A model generated the notes under the pieces. It searched no databases. It worked only from the letters and a program-made list of their open reading frames with translations, and was not told the origin of the DNA. Positions 24,413 to 37,589 of a stretch of DNA of 64,000 nucleotides are shown here, piece after piece. Numbering within the stretch: the first letter of the stretch is position 1; each line of letters opens with the position of its first letter. Both the position numbers and the translations under genes were made by a program. This DNA is from Nymphaea colorata (Eukaryota; Streptophyta; Magnoliopsida; Nymphaeales; Nymphaeaceae), in assembly GCF_008831285.2 (NCBI RefSeq), contig NC_045148.1:22253002-22317001 (forward strand), given 5' to 3'.

Positions 24413-24508
24413 GTGGAGCCTGAAGTAACTTGGGAAGATCACCAGAACATCAATATATTCAATGGGCTCAGTAATCGGTTTCATGAGTTTGAGCATGAGA
24501 TGAAAGCC
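24413..24508 (+). pseudogene. prefoldin subunit 4 fragment (A1)
   Basis: Thirty-two codons match the N-terminal part of plant prefoldin subunit 4, a subunit of the cytosolic hexameric chaperone that hands actin and tubulin to the chaperonin. Recognisable are EVTWEDHQNINIFN and NRFHEFEHEMK; in the intact family this is the start of the first coiled-coil helix. Similarity stops abruptly after EMKA at a T-rich stretch. The usual family length is about 125-130 residues, and no further exons were found downstream. There is no ATG in frame at the expected place. It is a gene fragment, duplicated with the segment. Confidence 0.75.
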
Positions 24509-24599
24509 ACCACGATGTCACCTTTTTTTTTTCTTTTCCTTTTGGACTTTGCACTTTCTGTTTACTGTTAGATTTTGGTCCTCATGTTTTTGTAGAAAT

Positions 24600-26075
24600 T
24601 ATAGAATATGATAGTCGTCCTTGGTATGTACTTCTGGATTCTGGTTGTAGGCGGGTAAATCAAAGATATCCATGTTGTCCTGCATATGTTATTTTCTGAA
24701 GCTCCAGATGTTGTTAGTGGTAGTGGACACGAATCATGTTAAGCATGAAAGTGTATGCATTTAGGATAAAGATCATTGTATTTGAGCTTTTTCAAGAGAA
24801 GTTTGCATAGTAATCAGATTGCACATAAAATCTTCTTACCCTGCACATAAAGAATGATAGCATCAATTATCAATTTGTGATTACAAATACGACAGATGTA
24901 CACAAAGGTCATACAGTCAAGTATCTACAATTTGGTTTTAACAGCTGAAAGCCTGAAATGCAGTTATCACATTTTCATGTCACCCAATTCTGTCTATCAA
25001 GAAAAGATGAAGAACTGAAAAGAAGAATTATTTTCAGTGGAAGGGCGAAAATAAACAAACGTCTACAGGCATATCGTTGTTAGCATTCCCTGTGGCCCAT
25101 CTGCCTTGGCTGTCAAGGAAGCAGCATGGGGACTTGCTTGTCATGCTGCAATATCTCAGGTACCTACAAGTTTTTGCATTTTAATGCTTTTCAGCTTATT
25201 AATTCAGTTTTTCAACATTAGACAAGCTAGAAATAAAGGGATAATTGTTTCACCAAAAGATGGGTGACCATTTCATATCTGCTTGTTATAGGCCATAAAA
25301 TGAAGTATGGTTGTAGACACATCACTGATCTGTAGAATGGGTAATTAGATCCATTTGCCTTTTATTCTGTGGGGAATTGAGGTGAAGTTTTTTTAACCTA
25401 TTGGCACTTTGCAGCCTGTCACGGTGCTCTGCAGTATGAGTTTTTTTATCTTTTGTAGAGAGTCTGCTGCTAAACGTTTGCCAGCGTTAAAAATCATATG
25501 ATTCTCACAAGTTACATAAACTAAAATATAGATCATATAGCTTATTTAAGCAATGTTGAGGCTCCACTGTTTTCTTCTTGCTTTATCTGTTACATTTGTG
25601 CTGATATGATAATGTTAGAGTGCACTCAACTCGCAAATCAGGAGCATGGTTGATTTTATGCCTTTACTTACATCCAAAGGGAACAGATATTAAAGACTTT
25701 GCTTTGTGCTTAGGTCGACTGTATCTAATTTTTGAAGTCTTGAACATCAAATGTGAAATGTAAATGTTCCTTCAGGTCTATCTGAATAGTCCTTGAAATA
25801 AAGGTCAATCAGAAGATCCATGAGGACCAAGAAACACTCATCACTGCATTTTTGTGATGCTCAAGTATCTAGTTTAGGGCCCCATACATGATGACCCAAT
25901 ATACCATTTTTGCCATAGCCATGGTTGTACATCCGTAAACCTTAACAACAAATATTCCTTGGAGACTTTTCAGAAATCCAAAAATATTCTGCTATATTAG
26001 AAAACAAGGTGTAAGTTAAGCCATTTTTTTTTTCCTTTACATGATAAAAGATGTTTTTCTATACATCATTGTTGT
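24600..26075. other. A1 non-coding stretch
   Basis: Matches 39020-40515 in A2 closely. A short GC-richer piece (25060-25160) has an open frame in both copies ending at a GTACCT donor-like string. It is under 40 codons and not recognised. No gene is called. Confidence 0.4.
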
Positions 26076-26087
26076 AGAGTCCAACAA

Positions 26088-26165
26088 TAAGATGCTAAGC
26101 TGCTAATATCAGAAAATTACTTGATGACCCAATAAGATGCTAAGCTGCTAATATGAGAAAATTAG
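26088..26165. repeat. short direct repeat
   Basis: A unit beginning caataagatgctaagctgct and continuing aatat.agaaaatta occurs twice, separated by about 12 bp of unrelated sequence. It lies at the left edge of the A1-specific block. Confidence 0.85.
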
Positions 26166-26395
26166 AATTGTTTCACCATACTAGTCTCTGGGATTAAATT
26201 TTCTAGATGTGTATGAACCTGCTATTTTTCTATTTATTTTCTCTATTTTGACCAGAAATGGCTTGTGGATCTTTTTGATAAGAAAGAAGCAGGCGTGCTC
26301 AAAGGACACTGACTTTCTACTATTTTTATGTAATTTTTTATAATTTTGAATTGTATAAACAATATCTTTTATAGTACAATTACTTATTTCTATGT

Positions 26396-26397
<2 letters not shown>

Positions 26398-26443
<46 letters not shown>
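26398..26443. repeat. (CT)n(TA)n microsatellite
   Basis: CT run passing into a TA run, in A1-specific DNA. Confidence 0.9.
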
Positions 26444-26447
<4 letters not shown>

Positions 26448-26510
26448 AAATAAAACAAAATGTAGAATAATTACAATGGCCATGACTTTTTCCATAGCTA
26501 ATGTACAAGT

Positions 26511-27032
26511 AACTGTGGCTGTTGCAAATAACAGTCACAGCCAAAACCGTGGCTAGTGGCCTAGGTACATCATGGCTGGCTGATAAAATAGCCAGTCACA
26601 AAAAACGTGTTTTTTAAAAGAAAAACAAATGGACATGATTAATAAACCTAGATTTTTTTTTTGCATTTTTTCCTTTTTCTTCATTTTTTTAAATTTTTAA
26701 ACAGTTTTTTTTCATTTTTTAATTTTATTTGTTGCAAATCTACTTATTTGTTGATGTTTGTGTTTATAGTTTCTCACTTATTTTATTTTTTCTTAATTTG
26801 AGTTTTTTTTTATTTTTAAAAATTTGTTGTATTTTTCTTGTTTTTTCTCCTTTATTTTCGAGCTCACCGTATTGTAGCCGAGAAAAACTTGCGGTTTAAA
26901 ACTCAAGAAGTTTTTTTGTGACTATTGTCAAAACCATGACAAAAAGTTAATAGCTACAAGGGTTTTTGCCAAAGTCAGCTTAGTTAACAGCCATAGGAAA
27001 GGTCACGACTGAAAATACTTTCAGCCACAGTT
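26511..27032. mobile_element. possible MITE with CAGCCACAGTT ends
   Basis: An 11-bp inverted pair, aactgtggctg at the left and cagccacagtt at the right, encloses 522 bp of very AT-rich DNA. Further related words lie inside (accgtggctagtggcc; caaaaccatgaca). It lies entirely within the A1-specific block, so it may have entered after duplication. No target duplication was found and no protein is encoded. Confidence 0.45.
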
Positions 27033-27039
27033 TCGGGGT

Positions 27040-28185
27040 TTATTTCTTGGAAGCTCTCTTACCACTTCAACAATGACTTTTTGGTTTTGTAATCGGTCTC
27101 CTTTTTTTGTAGCTCTTGCTTTCTGGTTCGCAATAATCAGGAACTGAAATGGGTATGTCTGCTTTGCCGCAAGAGATGAAATTCTGCTTCATCATCTCAA
27201 ACCACTCTATACAAGTCACTTCACTTATGCGATGTCTAATCAAAGAGGATCATTTTTGTCTGTTTCAGAGTTTGAAGAACTATTTCTGAATATCAGTTTT
27301 GTATGAAAATTAGCAGAAAGTCTATCTTGGAATCCTGAGATTTTCTAGAAAAAGATCCTTTTTAGCTGATTCTAGAGGAAATCTGTCGCCGATGAAAACA
27401 TGGGAAATGGTATCTGTGACAATGATGTTATCTAGTAATTCCAGCTGCAAGTGCTTAATTAGTTTTTCGTTTTTCATTTCAGAATGGTCACATATTTCCA
27501 GCCGAGTTTGATGTTGGAATTTTCAAGGCTTGTACAATTCTTCTTCCCTTTTAAATGTCTTTTTCATATGATTTACTTACTCCTTCACTCATCGGCAAGC
27601 ATCTAGTTTCGTTTGTCGACTGTTTCATGGTTCCTGGCATCGTTGTTGATCCAACATGTTCCGAAACAAGCTCTGATAGGTCAGCTGTCATAATGCTGGA
27701 TTAAGTTAATTATATTGTGAATATAAGTTTGTTCCACCATTTTTCCTTTATTTGGCTCTTTTTCCTTGTAATCCCCTGTACAAATTTTTAAGCCATTTAC
27801 TCTGCTACTTCTCCTCTTCTTTGTTGCGAATTCTTCAGCTTGAGCCATTGACATTATTAATCCTTATTTTATTAAATTTGTTCATTGTGGTTCATTTATA
27901 AAGAAACATTGCCCTTGTAGTTATGATGGACAACGTGCTCAATTTCACAAATTAATGGATGGTTCCATAAAAGTCTTCTCTCAAAGCTGAGAAGAAACAA
28001 ATTCAAGATCTCCATATTTGGTAAAGATAATCAAGGAGTGATCAAAACAAGCAGTAGAAACTTATATTTTGGATGGGGAGATGATAAGAAGTTTTTACAA
28101 TTTGTCCTCTTCCCATCTCGTTGATAGAACAACTTGTGCTCTATGGATGTCCTTGTACTTTTGTTGTTCCTCATGCAATTGTAGT
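27040..28185. other. A1-specific DNA, no supported gene
   Basis: Part of the block absent from A2. Mixed composition, stops in all frames, no recognised domain. Confidence 0.4.
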
Positions 28186-29526
28186 GTTAATTGTTACTAT
28201 CTAGTAAAACAGACTTAAAAATTGGGGCAGATTCATGGAACCATGTAAAGTAATGACGTATGAATCTACCCTAAATTTTAGGCAGAATCGCTGGGCGGTA
28301 ACAATCTGTTATTGGTGCCAAATGGCCCCTAAAGGACTATGATTGAGACATTGGTGGCTTACACCTTTTCAAACATGTAAGACTTTTTGCTAAATGGTTG
28401 AACTTCTGTTTCAAGTCTAAGCCAATGTAAATCCAAAATGAATCTGTCACTAAGGGCCATGAGGCAATCTAGTAACTTTCTTTTACCTTTCACTTGATAA
28501 GAAGTCTTTTGGAAGGTAGAACGCTTGCTGATGTAAGTTTGTGTTCCCTTATCACTTGATAAAAGTCATCTAGAAGGTCGAATGCTGCTGCTGTAAGTTT
28601 GTATCACTAAAACTTTGACAGTAAAAGAATCAAATATTTTCATAAAGCAAACTGGAACAAAGAATGTATGTAATAGATAAGTAGTCACAACACTTGGGGA
28701 GCTGTTGGATTGAGGTTGAGAGGGAAAGAGAAGCCTTCAACTTTTTATACTATTTTCTTGAGTTGTAACAATATGCAGTTGAAAATGACCATGAGAGTGG
28801 CCTTTTCATTAAAGGATTTTTATACAAATCTATAGCATCTCTCATCTGACCATGAGAGTTTATGTAAGTTGACCTTGCCAAGCTTGAACTCAACTCGTTT
28901 ACTTAACTTTAACCCAAACACGGCTCCTTTATTAGATGAGTTGAGCTTGATCCGAGCTTGACTAAGAAAGGTCAAGAGTGCACCAGAGTTGGCTCGACTC
29001 AATGAACATCCATAATTGTGGTTAGGAATTAAAGCTGGTTTTGCCTCTTCATTTAATTGAACATCCTGGCTGTCACTGCAACCCCATTTATCTGAAGAAG
29101 ATACATCATGCCATGGGTTGTCCAAGAAATGCTGCAATACTTCATGCAGTGAACAAATAAGACCATCTAAACTGAATAGGAATGCCTCAAATAACAAACC
29201 TGACATGAATTTAGTGAGCAAGTATGGTTAATGACTAAAATACCCTTAGTTAACAGTGAAAAAAAGCTTTTTGTAAAAAGCAAAAATGAAAATGAAAAAA
29301 AGTAAAAAACTATAAATAACATTTCTTTTTTACAAATGACCAAGATGTCCTTCCATCCTTTACTAGGTAAGATGTGCACCATGCACACAACTTTCTCTCT
29401 CAAGTAACAGTCACCTGGGCAGCGACTTTGGTATTTTTGTCTAAGAAAGAGGTACCAGACCCTTTGGTGTTGGACCATAAGCAAAATTTTTATATAGAAT
29501 AAGTGAAATTTTTTAAAATTTACATG

Positions 29527-29527
<1 letters not shown>

Positions 29528-29593
<66 letters not shown>
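29528..29593. repeat. long (TA)n microsatellite
   Basis: About 33 uninterrupted TA units. The A2 counterpart (42822-42862) is shorter and interrupted. Confidence 0.95.
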
Positions 29594-29595
<2 letters not shown>

Positions 29596-29671
29596 GTTGG
29601 GCCAGGGCCCTTGTGGGCCGCACCATGGCCCCGCCTTGCATAAGGATGCTCCTATGTTAAGCTTGCTTTGA

Positions 29672-29835
29672 TTAACATGATAGCCATGAGAGCTTAATGG
29701 TTTTTGTAAGCCCATCTGCAATCTGCTCTTCAAATGATGTTCGTCTCGCAACAATAGTGCCTTGAGCAACTTTGTCCCTAACAAAATGAACATCCACTAT
29801 AATGCGCTGTCTTCGATTATGAAAAGGTTGGAGTA
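29672..29835 (-). pseudogene. Ty1/copia pol C-terminal remnant (A1)
   Basis: The minus strand reads a copia RNase H tail: VDVHFVRDKVAQGTI, then ARRTSFEEQIADGLTKT, with a stop at 29674. This is the conserved C-terminal stretch of copia polyproteins (HxxVRD...GTI...QIADxLTK). Upstream the frame is broken by a missing base relative to A2 (CCTTTTCATAAT against CTTTTTCATAAT). No other pol domain is contiguous. A dead fragment carried in the segmental duplication. Confidence 0.8.
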
Positions 29836-30264
29836 GCCGCTAAATATTTTGCCTTCACAATGTCACACCATATGGATGGTGGATTTTTTTTGTTCTTATT
29901 ACAAGTTCATCTAGAAATATGTCTACGACGTTGCATATTCTGTTATGTGGGCCACTGCATGGCATTTGGCCCTGTCCGGATCGCCATACATATGAACTTC
30001 TTTGTTCTTGGGTGGTTTGAACTTTGAAGATTAGACAATGAACGGTAGCTTTTAAGAATCTTAATATTCTCTCGACAGCTCCCCATTGAGATTCTACAAG
30101 ATCCTAATAGGCTGAACCATGTAATTATCCCTAAATTTTCAAGTTCCATATATATCTAGCGTCTTCACAATTATTTTCAACAATTTTGGGTCTCAAATAC
30201 TTCAATTTATTGCAGTTCTGAATTTAAATCTAAACTTCCGACCCAAGCCCTACTTCAGTCTAGG

Positions 30265-31845
30265 CTGATAATTCATGTCAAATCTAGATCTAAACCCAAT
30301 CCAAAATCCAAAGTCAAGATCCAAAAACCAATTTTAGATTAAAAAAAAGATCCCTATATCCCAATTTGTTTCTAAAACTGAGCTCTAGAACTAAAACTGA
30401 GCCTTAAATCCAAATTCAAAGTTTTTTATCCAAAGTAGAACTTTAGATCTAGACCCAAATCCAAATCCAAGTACCAGATCCAAAATCCTGCTCTAGATCT
30501 AAAACGAAGGTTAAAAACTCTTATAAACTTGAGAATCAAAGTCAGGCCCAAAATAGGAAAATAGATTCAGAAAATCACCCAGAGATCTAGATTAGATAAA
30601 AACAAAAAATCTGGATAAAAAAAAAAAATCAAACTCAAATGTTTGAAATTGTGCTCAAGAATCAATTCCCAACATCATTCTCAAGCTCGCCCTCACTTTT
30701 TAATTCTACTCAGCTTCTTAAAATCCAAATCTGGATGTACAATCCATATTTCAAGCTTAAGCACCTACCCAATCCATGATCCAACCTTCGACATGGGTCT
30801 GGGACCCTCCCATTTAAGGAATTAGATCCGGATCGAAAACGTACCTGGAATCATAAAAAATGGAGTCAGGCCCGTTTTATAAAAGGAATATTATATCTCT
30901 TAAAAGTATTACATATTTTTTGTTGTTAAACTTTTATTTTTTTAGGGTGGGACCTACCTGGGGATGGCAGAGGGGCAATGGCCACCCTTAATTTGCCTCC
31001 TTGCGCAAAGTTTTGGCAGCGCTTGGTGCGTTGCCTAGAGCACTTGTTGTGCTACTAAGTGCTCTGGCCTAGGGTGCATGGTGCTATCGAGTGCTAAGGT
31101 TGAGAGTGCACGGCAAAACAAAGCACAACTCACAGTCATGTGCACCCAGATTTGCTCCTCTTGGGTGGGCTTTATCCCTTCCAACCCCCTCCAAACGATC
31201 AAATGCCCGGGCTTCTTAAAAAAAAAAATGTAGGCTAGGCCCCGAGATGAAGGCTTTTTTGTAGGTTCTTTGTCAAAGTTTCTCCGGTATCTCAGCCCGA
31301 CCCAAATTTTCTAACTAAAATACGAAAATAATGCCCACTCAGAAACCACTATCCTATAAAACACTGTCCTAATAGAGCTCGCTTCTGACTTACCCCAGCA
31401 CATACTACACCGCCTTTAATGCTGCCAGGAGGGCTGCGCATCAGGTCAGGTGGGATTGGTCTGATGCTCAATAAAATCGGACTATATGCATTCATGAAGG
31501 TCTTCTTATCAGTTTGAGTCTGGCCCCATTTAGTTATTGGGCAGAGTCAGACCATCATGCTTTTGTCTGACATGTAGCCGGTTCGATGTCAACTTTTATT
31601 ACTAAAAGGTTTCCTTTTCTAATATCTAAAAAATCTTCGGCGACACATCACTAGGTTTTAAGAAATGTTTGGGGATGCACCAAAGAGTTTTTAAAAAGAA
31701 TCGAGGTAATACATGCTGAGGCTGGGCACCAGGTCAGGCTGTCACCGGATACCCGGCACCTGGCCTGACTCGGGCCCGGGCACGAGAAAAATGGACCCGG
31801 GCCAGCCTGAGTCGTTATGGGGCTGGCCCGAGTGGGCCTGATAAG
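30265..31845. other. spacer between A1 and A2
   Basis: Only 1.58 kb separates the two large duplicates. The left part (30265-30620) is rich in degenerate atccaaa words. The middle has T- and G-rich unique sequence without a gene. Near 31440-31560 there is a GC-richer stretch. The right end is a fragment of the hAT-like element described at 12221. Confidence 0.6.
31710..31845. mobile_element. fragment of hAT-like element
   Basis: Nearly identical to 12220-12356 (acatgctgagg, then ggatacccggcacc, then gtcgttatggggctggcccg), and cut off exactly where duplication A2 starts (ataag then ccttagtgac). The fragment therefore marks the A2 left breakpoint. Confidence 0.8.
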
Positions 31846-31855
31846 CCTTAGTGAC

Positions 31856-31863
31856 TATTTATA
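31856..31863 (-). promoter_or_regulatory. orphan TATA box
   Basis: Minus strand TATAAATA, the intact counterpart of the altered box at 17778. Downstream, 10 bp further, the sequence passes into hAT-like DNA instead of the secreted-peptide gene. Confidence 0.5.
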
Positions 31864-33351
31864 GTGAAACGAAGCTGCAGGCTCAAGGTTTTGAGCTCAA
31901 ACATGGGAACTATGGAACCAACAGTACTCTTAGGATTTAAAAAATTTACATGAAGAACTTGAGTAAAAATAATGATAATTGTCGAATGTCAGTACTTTCA
32001 ATTATTGCTTTATTTACTTGTTTTTAGACTATTCGCTAACTTTATATGTGTGTTGTGCTGGGTACTGAAATACAAGTTAAACCATGGTAGGAGACGTATT
32101 CCAAGAAACTGAAAGCAAGCCCTATACCCTAAAACGAATGAGGTGCTAGGCGGAAGCTTAGTCTCTCCTACGGTAGAATAAAATTTTATCCCTGCTTACC
32201 TAGAATTATTCCCTAACTCAAATCACTTTATAAGTCAAGTACAATCTTCAAGGCAAGTTCATGAAACAAACAAACTATTTCCATTGCCAAACGACCCTTT
32301 TGGCTTCTATGAAGTTATTACATCTTATTGATAATTGTATGCCATAAGAATCTGAACCACTTGTATATTGCCGACATGTGGTGGCAACATCATCTTATCC
32401 CCATGATATTTGCCCACCAAGCTTACCTCATGTGCATGAGTACTAATTAACTTATAACGAAAAAGACAGCTCAGGTTGGGTATCGGGACTGGACTGGGGC
32501 CAAGCCAAGTTTTAAGCCTAATACACTGGAAATACTCTGGCCCTACTGGCCAGGCCCAAGGGCTAGAGGGAACTTGACCCGGCCCAACAAGGAGGAACTC
32601 AATTTGAAAAAAAAAATGTAATTTGACGTAGGCCCCTCTCTTTTTATAAACCCTTTCTCATGGGGGTCCTTTGGAAAAACCATAGAGACTAAAGCTTTCA
32701 GTAAGGTTGTGTTGGTTTAACCTGATGAAAAATTCTGGTGGTATGAGATTCTTAAGATTTTAGATGCATGGATTTAAGATCAGACTTCCGATCTTAAATC
32801 CATGATTTTGAACATGTATAATAAAATGAGAATATCCTACAAAACACCTTTTTATGCAACCTAAAAGAAGCTTGGAAAGCTTTGAAAAGCGTGATAAAAA
32901 AAGAAACCAGCCCTTTTTTTAAAGGTATTTTAGTCCTTATCCATCTCCTAGTGGAGATAATAACCCATGGGAATGCCATATAAAAGTTGGTGAAGTGTTC
33001 ATCCTTTTCAATATCTCTCTACTTTAATTTGGTATAAGACAACGTTATAAAAAAGACAATGAAAAATTGAACAGGTTAAATTCACAAAATGTTGAATGTT
33101 GTTAGATAGCTAAGCGTTAAAAATCATTCATTACTAAAACCTCCATGAATCTTTTTGCACCATAAATCATTGATAGTACTTATGTGGCAACAATTTTTTA
33201 CTTTATTTGACATATTTGATTTCCCCATATACAAGATGATTCAATTCCACCTATATATGCAGTAATGTGTTTGTGTGTTTACATATTTGGTAGGCTATCT
33301 TATCATGAAGATGGGACACTTCTTTCGCTTCGAAGGAGGCAAACCCCCTTT

Positions 33352-33379
33352 TGCAAAAAAAAAAAAAAAAAAAAAAAAA
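33352..33379. repeat. poly(A) run
   Basis: About 25 A, much longer than the A1 counterpart at 18964. It lies directly after caaaccccctttttgc-like sequence shared by both copies. Confidence 0.85.
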
Positions 33380-34843
33380 CTTTGTTTTTGATGGAAATAC
33401 CTTTTATAGTGAAAATTTCTTGCTAAGAGGCATTAGTTATAAAATTTTTAAAATTTTAATAGGCACTAGTATCTAAATGAGAAAAAAAATTATAACATAT
33501 CAATATAAAAATATGATTTTTTGTTTTTGTGCGCTCGGGTACGCAATTGCTCATACCATACACACTTGCCTCCTCTGGCCACTCAAGTCGAGTCTCATAT
33601 GATTTTCTTTACCATGACTCAAGAAAGGGACCAAGATTTCTTTTTATGATTTGTTACTTTGAATTTAATATATATATATATTAGAAATATATATATATGT
33701 ATATATATATATGACAAGAACAGGTACAGATTGCCTCCACAATGACTCCCATAATTCTAATCTCAACATTTTTCAATACAATCAAGATAGCACCATTTAA
33801 TTTTTGAACTGAGGATATGACTCTAACACACCACCCAACCCAAGCGGTTGCGCTAGACAGAGAGATGTTATAGGGGCAGAGAGTGGAAAAAGAACAGTGA
33901 AAATAGAAAAGCAAACAATTGGCTATAGGAAGTTTTAAATTTACTAGATGTTTGATGTTGTTGGATAGCTAAACATTAAAAATCAAGTATTACTAAAACC
34001 TCCTTTAATCTTGTTGCACCATAAATCATTCATTCGTAGTACTTTGGTGACAATTATGTTTAAGTGATAGTTTTTAATTTATTACTATCCAAAATCTGAC
34101 ATATTTGATTTCCCTATACACAAGAAGATTCAGTTCTGCCTTTATACATGTGTATGTATTTGTGTGTGTACATGTTTGGTAGGCAGTGCTACCATAAAGA
34201 TCAGATAACTTTTTGTTGACTCACCCCACCATGTTTCTCTCTAGAAATGAAGACGACCTCCTCCTGCCAAAAAAAAAAAAAAAAACCCTTAGCTTTTGAT
34301 GCAAATACTTTTTACAATGAGAGCTTGTTACCTTATCTCAATGCCAATGAGAGGTGCAGTCAAAACTTTTTCATGAAATAGGTCAAATTATAATTTTAAA
34401 ATTTTGATCAGAGCCAAATTATTATTTTTAAACATTTTTATATAAGATAGTTTTTTTAATTTATATGTAATTTTTTTTTTGGGTGGAAGGAGAGGAGGGG
34501 AAGGCTTTTGCCGCCCCCTTTTGCTCTGCCCATGTTGCCAACAATGATGGTACAGGAAAGCATTACTGGTGGCCTGTGCTTATATATATATATATATATA
34601 TAGTCGTATTAATGATGGTTGATGGTGTGAAAATAATTTATAGTAAGCAGGTTATGGTGCTGTAACAACCGTGTAAATTTGTCTGTCAAGTGACGGATCG
34701 GCCACTTCAACCAGTTTCGGTTATCAGATTCCAAACTCCTCTTCTAACCATGTAGTTGTTTGAATATGTAATTCAAATAAGTAAATAAATAAATAAATAC
34801 AGTTACATCTCCAATTTGTACTAGCCAATGTACATCACAAAGT

Positions 34844-35185
34844 TAAGGGCGGGTGCCGGGCCGAGCCGCTGGCGGGTGGCCAGGACCAGGCTGGGCAATG
34901 GCCCAGGTCTGGCCCAAAAAAACACTGCAGTTGCCCGTTAACATTTAAAAACTGATCTTTTTTTTATTTTATAAATTTAATAAAATATATTTTATTATTG
35001 AAAAATATATATGATATTTAAAAAATACTTTTTTTATTTATAATCTGGCCGGGTTTGGGCCTGGGTTTCATGTATCGGGCTCGGGCCGGGGCCCGGGTTT
35101 CATGTATTGGACTCGGGCCTGGGCCCGGGTTTCATGTATTGGGCCTAGGCCCAACGGGCCAACCTGGACCCAATGCCCACCCCTA
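34844..35185. mobile_element. hAT-type miniature element in A2
   Basis: Same insertion as 20483-20735, with target duplications cacaaagt (34836-34843) and cataaagt (35186-35193). It is 89 bp longer than the A1 copy because its right part holds about three copies of a unit of roughly 38 bp (cgggtttcatgtattgg followed by gcccgggcc-type sequence) where A1 has one shortened version. Confidence 0.8.
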
Positions 35186-36749
35186 CATAAAGTATCGTGT
35201 GTTCGTGTAGGGATGCCAACCGATTGGAATAGAATGAAAAAAAAATTTTAACTTTTGGGATGTTTACATATTTGGATTCAAATATGAATAAAAAATAGTC
35301 ATGTTTGATTTTAATCCGAAATCCATTTTTTACATTTATTTTTGAATCTAAATCCAATTGAACCAATTTGGTCTGTAAGAGAATTAGGTATATGATATTC
35401 ATTTAAAAATAAAATTGAACTTCTATTTGCATTTGAGTCTGATCAGACATTTATTATATTTGTATATAAATCTAAATTCAATCAAATGTCATTTCTTAAA
35501 TCCAAATCTGATCTGATTTTTTAATTGTATATTAATTGGTTTTTCATATTTGATTTTTTACATAATGGTTTGATATTCTTACGTCAATTTCTTACTAGTC
35601 GTTCATATATATATATATATATTATTTATTTATCTACTTAAAAACACAAATTCACCCTTAATATTACTCATGATTTCATAATAAGAAACAATCAGATCCA
35701 ACTGATATGAAAATGACAGTCGTTGCCCTCCATTTGTCATTTTTCAGATCAGGCATCCTTTTTTCTGTTTGTTTTTGGATGCCATGACCAATTCGCATTG
35801 AAAGGTCTCTCATCTCACCTTCTCCAATAAAAGTAAGGTCACATCGAAAGCAAGCTCAACCAAATTAACGGCTTGATGAGCTATACAATATGCATTAAAG
35901 TCGACGTTTACAATTTTTTCTATGACACTTTTTGAAATCAAGGTGATAAAAAAAATGTACTTTTTTTTAATATTCATTAAAAATGAAAAAAATAAGTCAG
36001 TAAAATAGGACAAAAAAACATTTTTTTTGAAAAACATGACAAAATAAAAATATTAGAAAAAAGTGAAAAAATGTTTTTTTCACGTTTTTCTTCACCAAAG
36101 ACCCAAAAAATTGTTATCAAATTGGAATTCCACCATCTCCTTCTGCAATTGGAATCGAGTTTCCTGCAGCCGTAGTGGCTAAAGGGTAGTTGCTTACTTT
36201 GGACCTCATTGACATCAACCACCTCTTCTTTTTACAAGTTCTTGATCTTACAAACAACAGTTTCTAAGGTCATCCTTTTATTGATTTTCATCGCCTGCCC
36301 CTTTTAGAACATCTATCCTTGAAAAGAAACCATTTTGATATCTAAGCGAACCGTTCTAAAAAAAATGAATATAAAAAAAGATTTAATATCCGATCAAAAA
36401 GTTGGATTGGATTCAGATTAAGAAATGACATTTGATCGGATTTGATGTGATTCAGATATATAAACATCCGATTGAATTGAGATTCAAATAGGATTTAGTT
36501 TTTAAATGAATATTCTATATCCAATGCCCTTACATTTTGGAAATCGGTTAGATTCGGCTAAAAAATTCGGAATTGGATTCAGATACAAATGTAAAAAATC
36601 AGATTTAGATTGTAAAACCAGATTTCAGATTTGGATTCAGGTATGACTTTTCTTTGTTCATATTTGAGTATGAATTTGAATCTGAGTATATGAATATTTA
36701 AAAATCAATATAAGTGTATATGATTCAAATCCGATCCATTGAAAATCGC

Positions 36750-37585
36750 TAGTTAATCTCACAGACCTTGCATCATGTGGCCACCTGAAATTTTTGTTAA
36801 GACAAAAAAAAAACAATTGAATGGCTGGGTACCTGAGTTAGTGGGAAGAAAATCAATTGAAAGAATAAGAAAAAATCTAAAAGTTCATAAAACACATGAC
36901 ACAAAGAATTTAATTTATCACCATATCGTGAACTTCCCCTCCTAACTAGGTAATTCAGCCTACCCATCATGAAGGGGTTGTTATGTAATAAGAACAACAT
37001 ATTACAGTTTCATAAATATTTTATATTTGGCAATAAGAACAGCATGTTATTGTTCCACGAATCTGCTCGAATGGTTGGAGCACATTCATCGAACATTATT
37101 TTATATTGTTTTATGAACCTACTTCAATTTTTGAGTTAAATGCATAAAACAGACAAACTATTTCTATTGTCAAATGGCTTCGAAAGCAAGCGGTAGGGAC
37201 CAACTACAACTATGAGAAGATTTGATGTGAGAACAGGTCGATTGGATACAACAATATTAAATATAAAGCCCTTAGTACAAAAAAACCAAACAGTTGTAAG
37301 TCTAAAAAGAAACAAAATTAACAAAGAATAGCTGGCTTGAAAAGAAACAAATATATGGAGAACATGAGCTAAAATAATAATAGGTAAAAGAAAAAAGAAA
37401 AGAGAATGAGAAAATCAACCATTCTCAAACCATTAAGGCAAAGTTAGATTGAAATACTGGATCGAACGAAACACCATCCATCCCATCTATTCATTTGAGC
37501 ATTTGTTATTATTTATTTATTTTCTATTTAATTGTTTTCTTTATTCATTTTTGCGAACTTATAACTAATATTTATTTAATATGCA
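36750..37585. other. intergenic in A2, no supported gene
   Basis: Counterpart of 22331-23150; no conserved frame. Confidence 0.45.
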
Positions 37586-37589
37586 ACCC

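Larger units (their letters stand above)
17768..30264 (+). repeat. segmental duplication copy A1 (12.5 kb)
   Basis: Direct, collinear match to 31846-43540, readable almost base for base over most of its length. The left boundary is at ccttagtgactattta (17768 and 31846); the right boundary follows cagtctaggct (30264 and 43540). Differences include A1-only DNA at 18398-18550 and about 26075-28185, and A2-only DNA at about 32500-32960, 40515-41070 and 41582-41855. It contains hAT elements, copia and prefoldin fragments, microsatellites and no intact gene. Confidence 0.95.

Noticed and set aside
29160-29600. Regular dinucleotide arrays considered as CRISPR-like or centromeric arrays
   Set aside because: No spacer-repeat structure; these are simple (TA)n microsatellites. 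The 71-, 178- and 41-bp arrays are contiguous repeats without unique spacers.
29167-29793. 208-codon minus-strand open frame with a long YIYIYI stretch
   Set aside because: It reads through the (TA)n array, and one end overlaps the copia RNase H remnant in the wrong frame. In A2 the frame is disrupted.
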